A DNA stretch of 48,425 nucleotides from Ktedonobacterales bacterium (GTDB lineage: Bacteria > Chloroflexota > Ktedonobacteria > Ktedonobacterales > DATBGS01), in the NCBI GenBank assembly GCA_036557285.1, contig DATBHW010000037.1, positions 1-48,425 on the forward strand. The letters are read 5' to 3'. This document shows positions 6,889-15,716 of the stretch, piece by piece. Every line of letters starts with the position of its first letter. Position 1 is the stretch's first letter. The notes under the pieces were generated by a model. It ran no database searches. It saw only the letters and a list, made by a program, of their open reading frames with translations, and was not told where the DNA came from. The translations under genes and the position numbers were made by a program.

Positions 6889-8670
6889 GTGGCAACAGAG
6901 ATGAAAGTGCAGACAGGCGCAAACTTTTTGATCACGCCTGTCACCCAGGCCGAGTTCCTGACGCCCGAACAGTTTGACGAAGAGCAGCGCCTGATCCGCG
7001 ACACCGCGCGCGCTTTTGTCGAGCGCGAGGTGCTGCCAAAGAGTGACGCGATTGAACACAAGGAGCCAGGCGTGCTGTCTGGTCTGCTCAAGCAGGCGGG
7101 CGAAAAAGGCTTGCTGGCGGTGGACGTACCCGAAGAGTACGGCGGCGCTGATCTGGGGCTGATCGTCAGCACCATCGTCGCTTCCGAGGTCCGCGACGCC
7201 TCGTTTGGCGTGGCAATGGGCGCTCAGACGACCATCGGCCTGCTGCCGATTGTTTACTATGGCAATTCTGAGCAGAAGGAAAAGTATCTGCCCCGGCTGG
7301 CGACAGGCGAGCTCATCAGCGCCTACTGCCTGACCGAGCCGGGCAACGGCTCCGATGCTATGGGTATCAAGACCCGCGCCCAGCTTTCCGAGGATGGCGC
7401 GCATTACATCCTCAACGGCGGCAAGCAGTGGATTTCCAACGGCGGCTTCGCCAATGTCTACATCGTCTTCGCCAAGGTTGATGGCACGAAGCATACCGCC
7501 TTCATCGTCGAGCGCGACTGGCCGGGCGTCTCCACAGGCGCGGAAGAAAAGAAGATGGGCATCAATGGCTCATCAACCGTCAGCGTGTATTTTGATAACG
7601 TCAAGGTACCCGTCGAGAACGTGCTGGGCGAAATCGGCAAGGGCCACAAGATCGCCTTCAACATCCTGAACATTGGCCGCCTCAAGCTGGGCGCGGGCGG
7701 CGCGGCAAGCTGCCTGGGCGCGCTGGCGCTGGCAACGCCCTATACCAGCGAGCGCAAAGCCTTTGGCAAGCCGCTCAACGCCTTTGGCATGATTAAGAAG
7801 AAGCTGGCGCACATGGCCTCGGATGCCTACGCCGCCGAGAGTCTGGCCTATCGGACAGTTGGGATGGTCGAGGTCGCGCGACGCAGCGCGGGCGAGGACC
7901 ATCAGGCACAGTTGACCGCCATCGAGGAGTACGCCATCGAAGCCGCCATTGCCAAAGTCTTCGGCACCGAAGCCACCGCGCGCTGCGTTGATGAGGGCGT
8001 ACAAATCTTCGGCGGCTACGGCTTCATGCAGGAGTATCCGATTGAGCGCGCCTATCGGGACGCGCGCATCACGCGCATCTTCGAGGGTACCAACGAGATC
8101 AACCGGCTGCTCTCAGTCGGCACGCTTTTCCGCCGGGCGATGGCGGGCAGGATCGATCTCATGTCGGCCTATGGCGCCGCCGAGAGCGAGGTCAAGAGCG
8201 GCAAGGCTTCGGACTTCGCCGCCAGCGACACGCCCACCGATCTGCGCGACGCGGTGAACGCGCTGGAGCGAGCCAAGCGCGCGACGATCTACACCGTCAC
8301 GAAGGGCGCGCTCAAGTTTATGGCGGCAATGGAAGAGGAAGAGGAGTTCATGGAGTACGCCGCCGATCTGCTGATTGACCTGTACGCTGCCGACAGCGCC
8401 ATTGCCCGCGCGCTGATGGCGCACAGGGCTGGCGATCCCCGCGCGCAGGTACACACACAACTGGCGCAGTTGACCCTCTGGCGCTTTTTCTCGAATATGC
8501 GCGCCAACCTGGAACGGGTCTTGATGGCAATCACCACTGGCGACGAACTGCGCGCCGAACTGGCGCAGGCGCGCGCCTATCTAGGCCACTACGAACTCAA
8601 CGCCGTAGCCCTCCAGCGCGAGATAGCATCGCTGGTCGTGGCGAAGGGCGGCTATCCGCTGGCAGCCTGA
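6889..8670 (+). CDS. fadE: Acyl-CoA dehydrogenase, FadE type
   Basis: A 593-residue FAD-dependent dehydrogenase that introduces the alpha-beta double bond in acyl-CoA. The N-terminal and central ACAD domains carry the FAD/substrate signature AYCLTEPGNGSD (about 145-156). The C-terminal helical domain carries IFGGYGFMQEYPIERAYRD and FEGTNEINR, whose Glu is the expected catalytic base. About 170 further residues follow, as in the longer Bacillus FadE (YusJ) and VLCAD-type enzymes. The start is GTG with GAGGGG upstream. It lies between fadD and the thiolase gene in the same direction, so electrons probably pass to ETF, whose genes are not in this window. Confidence 0.93.
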   Translation: MATEMKVQTGANFLITPVTQAEFLTPEQFDEEQRLIRDTARAFVEREVLPKSDAIEHKEPGVLSGLLKQAGEKGLLAVDVPEEYGGADLGLIVSTIVASEVRDASFGVAMGAQTTIGLLPIVYYGNSEQKEKYLPRLATGELISAYCLTEPGNGSDAMGIKTRAQLSEDGAHYILNGGKQWISNGGFANVYIVFAKVDGTKHTAFIVERDWPGVSTGAEEKKMGINGSSTVSVYFDNVKVPVENVLGEIGKGHKIAFNILNIGRLKLGAGGAASCLGALALATPYTSERKAFGKPLNAFGMIKKKLAHMASDAYAAESLAYRTVGMVEVARRSAGEDHQAQLTAIEEYAIEAAIAKVFGTEATARCVDEGVQIFGGYGFMQEYPIERAYRDARITRIFEGTNEINRLLSVGTLFRRAMAGRIDLMSAYGAAESEVKSGKASDFAASDTPTDLRDAVNALERAKRATIYTVTKGALKFMAAMEEEEEFMEYAADLLIDLYAADSAIARALMAHRAGDPRAQVHTQLAQLTLWRFFSNMRANLERVLMAITTGDELRAELAQARAYLGHYELNAVALQREIASLVVAKGGYPLAA

Positions 8671-8752
8671 GTCTTGGTACCCTTCGTCCCCATGCCCAGC
8701 CAGATGTTCTGCGCGGCCTGGGGACTTGCCTACACAAAGGAGCAAATACATC

Positions 8753-9946
8753 ATGCCGGATGCGGTTGTTGTCAGTGCTGTGCGCACGCCGATTGGCCGC
8801 GCCGTCAAGGGCAGCCTCAAAGATGTACGCGCCGACGATCTGGCGGCGCTGGCGGTACGCGCCGCTGTTGGCCGCGTGCCAGCGTTGGATTTAAGTTTGA
8901 TTGAAGATGTGATTCTGGGCTGCGCCATGCCCGAAGGCGAGCAGGGCATGAACGTGGCTCGCATCGTCACGGCGCTGGCGGGCTTGCCCTATACCGCTGG
9001 CGGCGTGACGGTCAACCGCTTCTGCGCCTCCAGCCTTCAGGCGTTCAACATGGCCGCGCAGAACATCTTGCTGGGCATGGGCGACGCCTATGTCGCTGGC
9101 GGCATCGAAAGCATGTCGCGCGTGCCGATGGGCGGCTTCAACCCCGATTTCAATCCCAAACTGGTGAACAACCCGCAGGGCATCGAAATCTGCGGCAAGC
9201 CCGGCACGAAGAATCCCGGCTTCGATCAGGTCTATATCTCGATGGGCATGACCGCCGAAAACCTGGCGAGGCGCTATCAGATCAGCCGCGAGGCGCAGGA
9301 TAGATTCGCGCTGCGCAGCCACCAGCGCGCCATTGCCGCGACGGATAACGGCACGTTCAAGCGCGAAATTGTCTCTGTTCCGCTCCCTGACGGCAAGATC
9401 ATGGAGAGCGATGACGGCCCGCGCCGCGATACCTCACTGGAGAAGCTGGCGGCGCTGGAGCCTGCTTTTCTGAAGAGCGGCAGCGTCACCGCTGGCAACA
9501 GCAGCCCGCTGAACGACGGCGCGTCGGCAGTGGTAGTCATGTCGGCAGAGAAAGCCAAAGAGCTTGGCATCACGCCAATTGCCCGCGTGCTTTCGATGGC
9601 TGTGCAGGGCGTCGAGCCGGATGTGATGGGCATCGGCCCCGTCGGCGCGGTCAAGAAAGCCCTCAAGCGCGCCAGCCTGAAGCTCGACGATATTGACCTG
9701 ATCGAACTGAACGAAGCGTTCGCCGTCCAGAACCTGGCCGTGATGCAAGAACTTGGCATCGAGGAGGAGAAGCTGAACCTGCATGGCGGCGCGATTGCGC
9801 TGGGCCACCCGCTGGGCTGTTCTGGCGCGCGCCTGATCGCCACGCTGATGAACGCCCTCCAGACGTATGACAAGCGGCTTGGCATGGCGACGCTCTGCGT
9901 CGGCGGCGGCCAGGGAGTCGCCACCATCTTTGAGCGTCTCGCGTAG
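8753..9946 (+). CDS. fadA: Acetyl-CoA C-acyltransferase (3-ketoacyl-CoA thiolase)
   Basis: A 397-residue thiolase that releases acetyl-CoA in the last step of beta-oxidation. The nucleophilic cysteine is Cys91 in NRFCASSLQAFN; the other catalytic residues are His352 in GHPLGCSGAR and Cys382 in CVGGGQG. The ATG at 8753 has AAAGGAG about 10 bases upstream; a TTG 27 bases earlier is an inferior start. The N-terminus PDAVVVSAVRTPIGR is typical. Third gene of the fad operon, 32 bases before the multifunctional protein. Confidence 0.95.
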   Translation: MPDAVVVSAVRTPIGRAVKGSLKDVRADDLAALAVRAAVGRVPALDLSLIEDVILGCAMPEGEQGMNVARIVTALAGLPYTAGGVTVNRFCASSLQAFNMAAQNILLGMGDAYVAGGIESMSRVPMGGFNPDFNPKLVNNPQGIEICGKPGTKNPGFDQVYISMGMTAENLARRYQISREAQDRFALRSHQRAIAATDNGTFKREIVSVPLPDGKIMESDDGPRRDTSLEKLAALEPAFLKSGSVTAGNSSPLNDGASAVVVMSAEKAKELGITPIARVLSMAVQGVEPDVMGIGPVGAVKKALKRASLKLDDIDLIELNEAFAVQNLAVMQELGIEEEKLNLHGGAIALGHPLGCSGARLIATLMNALQTYDKRLGMATLCVGGGQGVATIFERLA

Positions 9947-9978
9947 GCTGCGCGCAAGCACCAGAAAGAGGTTTGAGC

Positions 9979-12369
9979 ATGACCTACAACGTTGAACGCG
10001 CAGCCGTCATCGGCGCGGGCGTCATGGGCGCTGGCATCGCCGCGCATCTGGCGAATGTCGGCATCCCCACGCTCTTGATGGACATCGTGCCGCCCGACGC
10101 CCAGGGCAGCAAAGACCACGCGGCGCGCAGCCGCATCGCCGCCGTCGGCATCGAGCGCCAGTTAAAAGCCAAACCCGCGCCCGGCTTCTACGCTCCGCGC
10201 AGCGCGTCGCTGGTCACGCCCGGCAATATCGAGGATGATCTCCCCAGACTCTCAGGCGTTGATCTGGTGATCGAAGCCGTCTTCGAGCGGCTGGACATCA
10301 AGCGCGATCTCTACACTAGAATCGAGCCGGTGCTTGGGCCGAACACGATCATCACCTCCAACACCTCCGGCCTTCCGGCGCGGCTGCTTCTGGAGGGGCG
10401 CGGCGCGCAATTCCAGCGCCACTTTTTGATTACGCATTTCTTTAATCCGGTGCGCTTCCTCAAGCTGCTCGAACTGGTCCCCGGCGAACAGACCGACCCG
10501 CAATTGCTGACGTTTATGCAGCGGTTTGGCGCAGAACGACTGGGCAAGGGCATCGTTGTCTGCAAAGACACGCCAAACTTCATCGCCAACCGACTGGGCA
10601 GCTACGGCTTCTGCGTGACCATCCGACGCATGCTGGACGAAGGCTATAAGATCGAGGAGGTGGACGCCATCTTTGGCGAAGCCCTGGGCCGCGCCAAATC
10701 CGCCGTCTTCCGCACCGCCGACATTGCCGGAATTGATACGCTGGTCCATGTCGCCGACAACCTCTACGAGAACCTGCCCAACGACCCACAGCGCGAGGTC
10801 TTCAAGATTCCCGGCTTCGTGCGCGAGATGGTCAAACGCGGCTGGACCGGAGATAAGGGCGGCCAGGGCTTCTACAAGCGCGTCAAGGACGCCGACGGCC
10901 AGACGCAGATTCTGGTGATCGATCCGGCCACCCTCGAATATCGTCCACAGGGAAAACCGCGCTTCGACTCTATCGGCAAGGCACGCAACAACCCCGACTC
11001 TGCCGAGCGCGCGAAAATCATCATCGGCAGCGATGATCGCGCGGGCAAGCTGGCCTGGGAAGTGACCGCCGACGCGCTGGCCTACGCCGCTGAGCATGCC
11101 GCTGAGATCGCCTATAACATCGTGGACATTGACCGGGCCATGCGCTGGGGCTTCAACTGGGAGCAGGGCACGTTCGAGAGCTGGGACGCGCTGGGCCTGG
11201 AATGGACGGCAGAGCGCATGCAGCGCGATGGCCGCCCGCTGCCGCAGCTCCTCAAGGACGCGCTGGCAACGCCGGAAACGCGCTTCTATCCAGAGACGCA
11301 GACGGGCCAGAGGCGTTACTTTGACTTCAACGGAAAGCAGTTCCAGCCGGTAACGGGCGAAGAGGGTCTGGTCCGGCTGGCGACACTGCGCAAAAACAAC
11401 CGGATCATCGAAGAGAACGCTTCGGCCACCCTCTACGATATGGGCGATGGCATTCTCTGCGTCGAGTTCCACGCCAAGATGAACGCCCTCGACGAAGAGA
11501 TGGGCAAGATGATGGCAAGAGGGCTGGAAGAGGCGCAGAAAAACTTCCGCGCGCTGGTCATCGGCAACGAAGCGCCCGACTTTTCTGCCGGGGCCAACAT
11601 CTTCTCCCTGGTGATGGCCGCCAGAACGGGCCAATGGGAGGTGATCGATCAGCAGGTGCGCGGCCTGCAAGACCTGAACAGGGCGATGAAATACAGCCAG
11701 ACGCCCGTCGTCGTCGCGGCGGCAGGTCGCACGCTGGGCGGCGGTGCTGAGATCGTGATGCACAGTTCTCAAGCGCGCCTGGCCGCCGAAACCTATATCG
11801 GCCTCGTCGAAACCGGCGTCGGCCTGCTCCCCGCTGGCGGTGGCTGTAAGGAGATGCTGGCGCGCTGGGCCAAAAGCCACGAAAAAGGGCCGTTCCCGCC
11901 AGTGCGGCACGCCTTTGAGTTGATCGCTACAGCCACCGTCTCCACCAGCGCCGCAGAAGCGCAGGGCTATCGCTTCATGCGCAAAGAAGACGCGATTACG
12001 CTGGACCGCGAGCGCCTGCTGACCGACGCCAAAGCCGATGCTGTCGCGCTGGCCGAAGCCAAAGCGCGCGGCGAATGGCAGCCGCCCACGCCGCCAACCT
12101 TCCATTTGCCGGGGCCAGGCGCGCGCGCGGCGCTGGAGGAACAGGCGCGCGGCCTTTACCTGCAAGGCAAGGCCACCGAGCATGATCTGGTCGTCGCCAG
12201 CCAGCTAGCGCGGGTGCTGACCGGCGGCGAAACCTCGTTTCTGCGCGAAATGAGCGAGCAGGACGTGCTTGACCTGGAGCGCGAAGGCTTCCTGAGCCTG
12301 CTGGGTACCGAAAAGACCCAGGAGCGCATCGCTTACACGCTCACCACTGGCAAGCCACTCAGAAACTAA
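9979..12369 (+). CDS. fadN: 3-hydroxyacyl-CoA dehydrogenase / enoyl-CoA hydratase (FadN type)
   Basis: A 796-residue bifunctional enzyme, about the length of Bacillus FadN. The NAD-binding dehydrogenase domain is first (VIGAGVMGAGIAAHL, residues 10-24) with SNTSGLPAR and the HFFNPV motif. The crotonase-like hydratase domain comes near residues 490-660 (DFSAGANIFSLV oxyanion region; GLVETGVGLLPAGGG with the catalytic Glu). This order, dehydrogenase before hydratase, is the FadN arrangement and opposite to E. coli FadB. The ATG at 9979 has AAGAGG 7 bases upstream. The stop codon overlaps the first two bases of a perfect 61-nt palindrome. Confidence 0.92.
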   Translation: MTYNVERAAVIGAGVMGAGIAAHLANVGIPTLLMDIVPPDAQGSKDHAARSRIAAVGIERQLKAKPAPGFYAPRSASLVTPGNIEDDLPRLSGVDLVIEAVFERLDIKRDLYTRIEPVLGPNTIITSNTSGLPARLLLEGRGAQFQRHFLITHFFNPVRFLKLLELVPGEQTDPQLLTFMQRFGAERLGKGIVVCKDTPNFIANRLGSYGFCVTIRRMLDEGYKIEEVDAIFGEALGRAKSAVFRTADIAGIDTLVHVADNLYENLPNDPQREVFKIPGFVREMVKRGWTGDKGGQGFYKRVKDADGQTQILVIDPATLEYRPQGKPRFDSIGKARNNPDSAERAKIIIGSDDRAGKLAWEVTADALAYAAEHAAEIAYNIVDIDRAMRWGFNWEQGTFESWDALGLEWTAERMQRDGRPLPQLLKDALATPETRFYPETQTGQRRYFDFNGKQFQPVTGEEGLVRLATLRKNNRIIEENASATLYDMGDGILCVEFHAKMNALDEEMGKMMARGLEEAQKNFRALVIGNEAPDFSAGANIFSLVMAARTGQWEVIDQQVRGLQDLNRAMKYSQTPVVVAAAGRTLGGGAEIVMHSSQARLAAETYIGLVETGVGLLPAGGGCKEMLARWAKSHEKGPFPPVRHAFELIATATVSTSAAEAQGYRFMRKEDAITLDRERLLTDAKADAVALAEAKARGEWQPPTPPTFHLPGPGARAALEEQARGLYLQGKATEHDLVVASQLARVLTGGETSFLREMSEQDVLDLEREGFLSLLGTEKTQERIAYTLTTGKPLRN

Positions 12370-12428
12370 AAGCGCATATGGGTAGAGCGTGCTGGCGGCG
12401 CCAGCACGCTCTACCCATATGCGCTTTT
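12368..12428. terminator. Perfect 30-bp inverted repeat, probable bidirectional terminator
   Basis: The arms 12368-12397 and 12399-12428 are exact reverse complements with one central base. They begin AAAAGCGCATATGG and end with the complementary CCATATGCGCTTTT, so either transcript would form a long hairpin ending in four T residues. It separates the convergent fadN and EamA genes. The arm is far longer than an ordinary intrinsic terminator stem. Confidence 0.75.
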
Positions 12429-12458
12429 ACCCCTCTCCCAATGCGCCCCATCATCAAA

Positions 12459-13316
12459 TCACCCCGCCACAGCGATGACCAGGATGCCGCCGAAGATCAA
12501 GACAGCGCCAATGGCGCGCTGCGCGCCAAACCCTTCGTTTAGCCAGAACCAGCCCGCCAGCGCGCCAAAGACAACGCTCACCTCACGAACGGCCCCGGCA
12601 TAATTGACCTGCGCCTGCGTGTAAGCATAAAGCACCAGCAGATAGGTCACCATCATCAGCACGCCCACGAGGCTGATGCGCAGCCAGTTCGCCCGCCATT
12701 CCGTCAGCATCGCCTTCTGGCCGTAACGCGCCAGCAACGCCGGGGCAGTAAACACAGCACTCAAAGCAAGCACCACAACAGTATAGGGAGCCGGATTCAC
12801 AAAGCGCACCGCAGCCCCATCAATCACGGTATACATGGAGATAGAGAGCGCCACCAGCAGCGTGGCTCCAATAGCAGCCTTCGACACACTGGCCGCTTTC
12901 CGCTGCGCCCACCAGACGCTGCTCCCCACGACTAACAGGCCCAGCAGCAGAATCCCCAGCCCCACCAGCCCAAAGAGCGTCGGGCGCTCGCCCAAAAAGA
13001 GCGCCGCCCAGATAGCCAGCAGCGCGGGCGCTGTGCCGCGTGCCAGCGGATAGACCAGCGAGAAATCGCCGAGCTTATAAGCAAGCGTCAGGGCGATAAA
13101 GTAGACGGCCTCCAGCGCCGCGCTGCCTAGAATATAGGGCCAGGCGGCGGCAGGAAGGGCCGCGCCAAAAATCACCAGCGGAGCAAAGCACACCACGCCA
13201 ACCAGCAGCGCCCACCAGGTAAAGATTTGCTTTTCTCCGGCCCGCTTCACAAACAGGTTCCACAGCGCATGCAGTGCCGCTGCGAGCAGTAACAATCCCA
13301 ACGCGCTGAGTGGCAT
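12459..13316 (-). CDS. EamA-family (drug/metabolite superfamily) membrane transporter
   Basis: A 285-residue, highly hydrophobic protein with about ten membrane segments in two EamA repeats. The first repeat starts at LSALGLLLLAAALHALWNLFVKRA and the second at about residue 150. Conserved EamA features include YPLARGTAPALLAIWAALFLGERP (end of the first repeat) and the WLNEGFGAQRAIGAVLIFGGILVI end. Family members export or import small metabolites; the substrate cannot be told. The ATG at 13316 is preceded by AAGGAGT; a longer frame to 13388 adds a hydrophilic leader without a start signal. It is convergent with fadN and divergent from the WD40 gene. Confidence 0.85.
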   Translation of the reverse strand: MPLSALGLLLLAAALHALWNLFVKRAGEKQIFTWWALLVGVVCFAPLVIFGAALPAAAWPYILGSAALEAVYFIALTLAYKLGDFSLVYPLARGTAPALLAIWAALFLGERPTLFGLVGLGILLLGLLVVGSSVWWAQRKAASVSKAAIGATLLVALSISMYTVIDGAAVRFVNPAPYTVVVLALSAVFTAPALLARYGQKAMLTEWRANWLRISLVGVLMMVTYLLVLYAYTQAQVNYAGAVREVSVVFGALAGWFWLNEGFGAQRAIGAVLIFGGILVIAVAG

Positions 13317-13535
13317 GAAGATACTCCTTAACTGAAAAGAGAATAGGGTGCCTGGAATGTTTTGCTGCTCAGGTGGCCCCAGAGACAAAAACGGCGGGCA
13401 CCCGCCTCAGAAACAGGTTGACATTCTCAGCCTCCAGCCATAGTATACAGGATGCCAGGGAACTGACGCTACCAGCGCCAGGGAAGGAAAGGCGCCAACG
13501 GGCTGGCAGGAGGGCCAATCGCAAAGGAGCAGGGG

Positions 13536-14444
13536 ATGATGGCTCGCAAGCCTCAACCATTACGTCATTTAACCGGGCATAGCGATTGGGTGCAGAGCCT
13601 TGCCATCTCACCTGACGGCCAGATGCTGGCGTCGGGCGCTAACGATCACGCGATCCGGCTCTGGAAGATAAAGACCGGCGAATGCCTGCAAACGCTGGTC
13701 GGACACGGAGGAAACATCCTGGCGCTGGCGTTTGCTCCCAATGGGCAGGCGCTTGCCTCTGCCGCAAGCGACCAGAGTATCCGCGTCTGGAATCTGCGGC
13801 GCGGGCGCACGCCGCGCGTCATCGAACAGCCGAATACTACCGTATGGGGTCTGGACTTTGCTCCTAATGGTTCCTGGCTGGCATCGGGAGCAACCGATAA
13901 ATGTGTGCGCCTCTGGCATCCAGCGACGGGAAAGCCTGTCGGCGAACTGGGAGGCCACGACGATGAAGTCACCAGCGTCACCTTCTCCCCGGCAAGCCAT
14001 CTGCTGGCATCAGGCGCGAATGACGAAACCGTGCGGCTCTGGGATATGCCGCAGCATCGGCTGGCGCGCGTGCTGGATGGGCACTTCGGGGGGGTAAACG
14101 CCCTGGCGTTTTCGCCGGATGGCCGCTTACTGGCCGCAGGCTCGAACGATTATCTCGTGCGGCTCTGGAACCCGGAGACCGGCGACCTCCTGCAAACCCT
14201 GGAAGGACACGAGGAGATGGTGCGGGGCGTCACCTTCTCAGCCGATGGCAAGCTGCTCGTTTCGGCAGGCTATGACGGGACCGTAAGACTCTGGCAGCCA
14301 CAGACAGCCCGCTGTCTAGGCGTCTTAGATAGCTTTGAGGGCGGAGTGAACGCCGTGGCGTTCACTCCAGGTGATGCGCTGCTTGCTACCGCTTCTAATG
14401 ATCCGGTGATACGACTCTGGCATTCCGCTGACCTGCCCCTCTAA
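13536..14444 (+). CDS. WD40-repeat protein
   Basis: A 302-residue protein made entirely of seven WD40 repeats, enough for one closed seven-bladed propeller. Each blade follows the pattern GH...V.SLAFSPDG..LASG..D..IRLW, with repeat starts near residues 13, 55, 98, 139, 181, 223 and 265. There is no signal peptide, membrane segment or attached kinase/NACHT domain, so it is probably a cytoplasmic scaffold. Start ATG at 13536 (a second ATG is at 13539) with AAAGGAGC upstream. Its stop overlaps the stop of the convergent membrane protein by four bases. Confidence 0.9.
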   Translation: MMARKPQPLRHLTGHSDWVQSLAISPDGQMLASGANDHAIRLWKIKTGECLQTLVGHGGNILALAFAPNGQALASAASDQSIRVWNLRRGRTPRVIEQPNTTVWGLDFAPNGSWLASGATDKCVRLWHPATGKPVGELGGHDDEVTSVTFSPASHLLASGANDETVRLWDMPQHRLARVLDGHFGGVNALAFSPDGRLLAAGSNDYLVRLWNPETGDLLQTLEGHEEMVRGVTFSADGKLLVSAGYDGTVRLWQPQTARCLGVLDSFEGGVNAVAFTPGDALLATASNDPVIRLWHSADLPL

Positions 14445-15070
14445 AGGGGACCGGACCCAGAGCCAGGCGCGGGCCTTCGATAGAAAGTCGGCTGCTCGTC
14501 CTCCAGGGGCGGCCCGAAATCAGAGGCCAGGGCAGAATCCGCAAAACCTCCTGACAGCGTTGGTCCAAGATCATCCGGCGTCTCAGCGCCATAATCGTTG
14601 ATTGGCTGCGAGACAGGAACCGCTTGATAATGGCCGACAGAGGCGGCAGCAGGAACGACTCCCGCGCCAGGGGACACGCCCAGCGTCACGTTACTGCCTA
14701 CACGCGCCGCGTTTTTGGCCTTCGCGCGCCTGCGGGCGCGGGACACCTCCAGAACGACACCGATCAAAAGCGCCAGGGCAGCGATTCCACCAATCAGCCA
14801 CTCAAACTTGGCAGCGCCAAAGAGCAGTTCATCTGAACAGGCGTCAAAAGAAACGCAGGAGACTCGGTGGGTGAAATAACGGTAAGCCAGGCGGGCTGGC
14901 GAGAGTACCTCGCTTCCTGCCAGCAAGAGCGCAGCGATCCCGCTGAAGAGAAAGAGAGGCCGCCGCGTGGCGCGGGCATACCGCAGCGCAACCACTCCCG
15001 CGACAAACCAGAGGATGGCGACCACAATCTGCGGCCAGGCCAGGGAGAGTGCTAAATCCAGGTATTGCAT
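14441..15070 (-). CDS. Uncharacterised membrane protein with proline-rich tail
   Basis: I do not recognise a family. The 209-residue protein has three probable membrane helices (about residues 11-29, 38-56 and 88-107). Between the second and third is a loop with two cysteines (VSCVSFDACSDE), possibly a disulfide outside the membrane. A basic stretch (RARRRAKAKN) follows the third helix, which would place the long low-complexity Gly/Pro/Ala tail in the cytoplasm. It lies 39 bases upstream of acpS in the same direction, and its own stop overlaps that of the convergent WD40 gene. Confidence 0.65.
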   Translation of the reverse strand: MQYLDLALSLAWPQIVVAILWFVAGVVALRYARATRRPLFLFSGIAALLLAGSEVLSPARLAYRYFTHRVSCVSFDACSDELLFGAAKFEWLIGGIAALALLIGVVLEVSRARRRAKAKNAARVGSNVTLGVSPGAGVVPAAASVGHYQAVPVSQPINDYGAETPDDLGPTLSGGFADSALASDFGPPLEDEQPTFYRRPAPGSGSGPL

Positions 15071-15109
15071 TGGGAACCTCCAAAAGAACCCGGCGCTATG
15101 ATTGGGGTA

Positions 15110-15655
15110 CTAAGCGGGTGGGCGCCCCGCGCCTGCGTCTGAGAAATAGTCGCTCGCGCTGACTTCTCCGCTGATAGTCAGCGCAACTACTACAGCAATC
15201 GCGTACCGATGGGTATGGGAAATACTCAGATCGATCTGCGCGATGTCCAGGGCCGCTGCCCGCGCCGCCGCGTCGCCCAGCAGGCGCAAGGAAGGTTTGC
15301 CGCCGGGCTGGCGCAGAATCTCCATATCGCGCCAGGCCACAGCGCCTCCAACACCAGTACCCAGGGCTTTGGCGCAGGCTTCTTTGGCAGCAAAGCGCCC
15401 GGCCAGCCAGGTCATGCGTCGGCGGCCCTCCTGAAGCTCTTCCGGCGTAAAGACCCGCTTCAGAAAGCGCGCATCAAAGCGCGCAACCGTCTGAGCAATG
15501 CGCTCCACCTCAACCAGATCGATCCCCACCAGAACACCAGGCGCTCCAGCCAGCGCGCCTGCAAACGCAGCAGCCGAAGCGCCAGCCGTCGCAGGCGCGC
15601 CCGGCTCCTCTGTATGGCGGATCGGTTGCGGCTTATCGGTTCTCGTGCCAGCCAT
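15110..15655 (-). CDS. acpS: Holo-[acyl-carrier-protein] synthase
   Basis: AcpS transfers 4'-phosphopantetheine from CoA to acyl carrier protein. The signatures are GIDLVEVERI (about residues 43-52, Mg-binding Asp), WLAGRFAAKEACAKALGTG (catalytic Glu/Lys region) and LSISHTHRYAIAVVV. The protein has 181 residues; about 40 Ala/Gly-rich residues precede the domain and a 20-residue tail follows, both beyond the usual 120-130. The ATG at 15655 was chosen because GAGGA lies 7 bases before it; the ATG at 15661 is too close to that site. It follows the UDP-glucose dehydrogenase gene on the same strand. Confidence 0.92.
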   Translation of the reverse strand: MAGTRTDKPQPIRHTEEPGAPATAGASAAAFAGALAGAPGVLVGIDLVEVERIAQTVARFDARFLKRVFTPEELQEGRRRMTWLAGRFAAKEACAKALGTGVGGAVAWRDMEILRQPGGKPSLRLLGDAAARAAALDIAQIDLSISHTHRYAIAVVVALTISGEVSASDYFSDAGAGRPPA

Positions 15656-15716
15656 TGCCATTCCTCAAAAACAGCGCCAAAAACATCACCAGTACTGCCA
15701 GCGCCACGCCACAGAA

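Noticed and set aside
10252-12183. Long minus-strand frame (643 codons) opposite fadN
   Set aside because: Shadow of a GC-rich gene; composition is His/Gly/Arg-rich without domains, and fadN is complete on the other strand.
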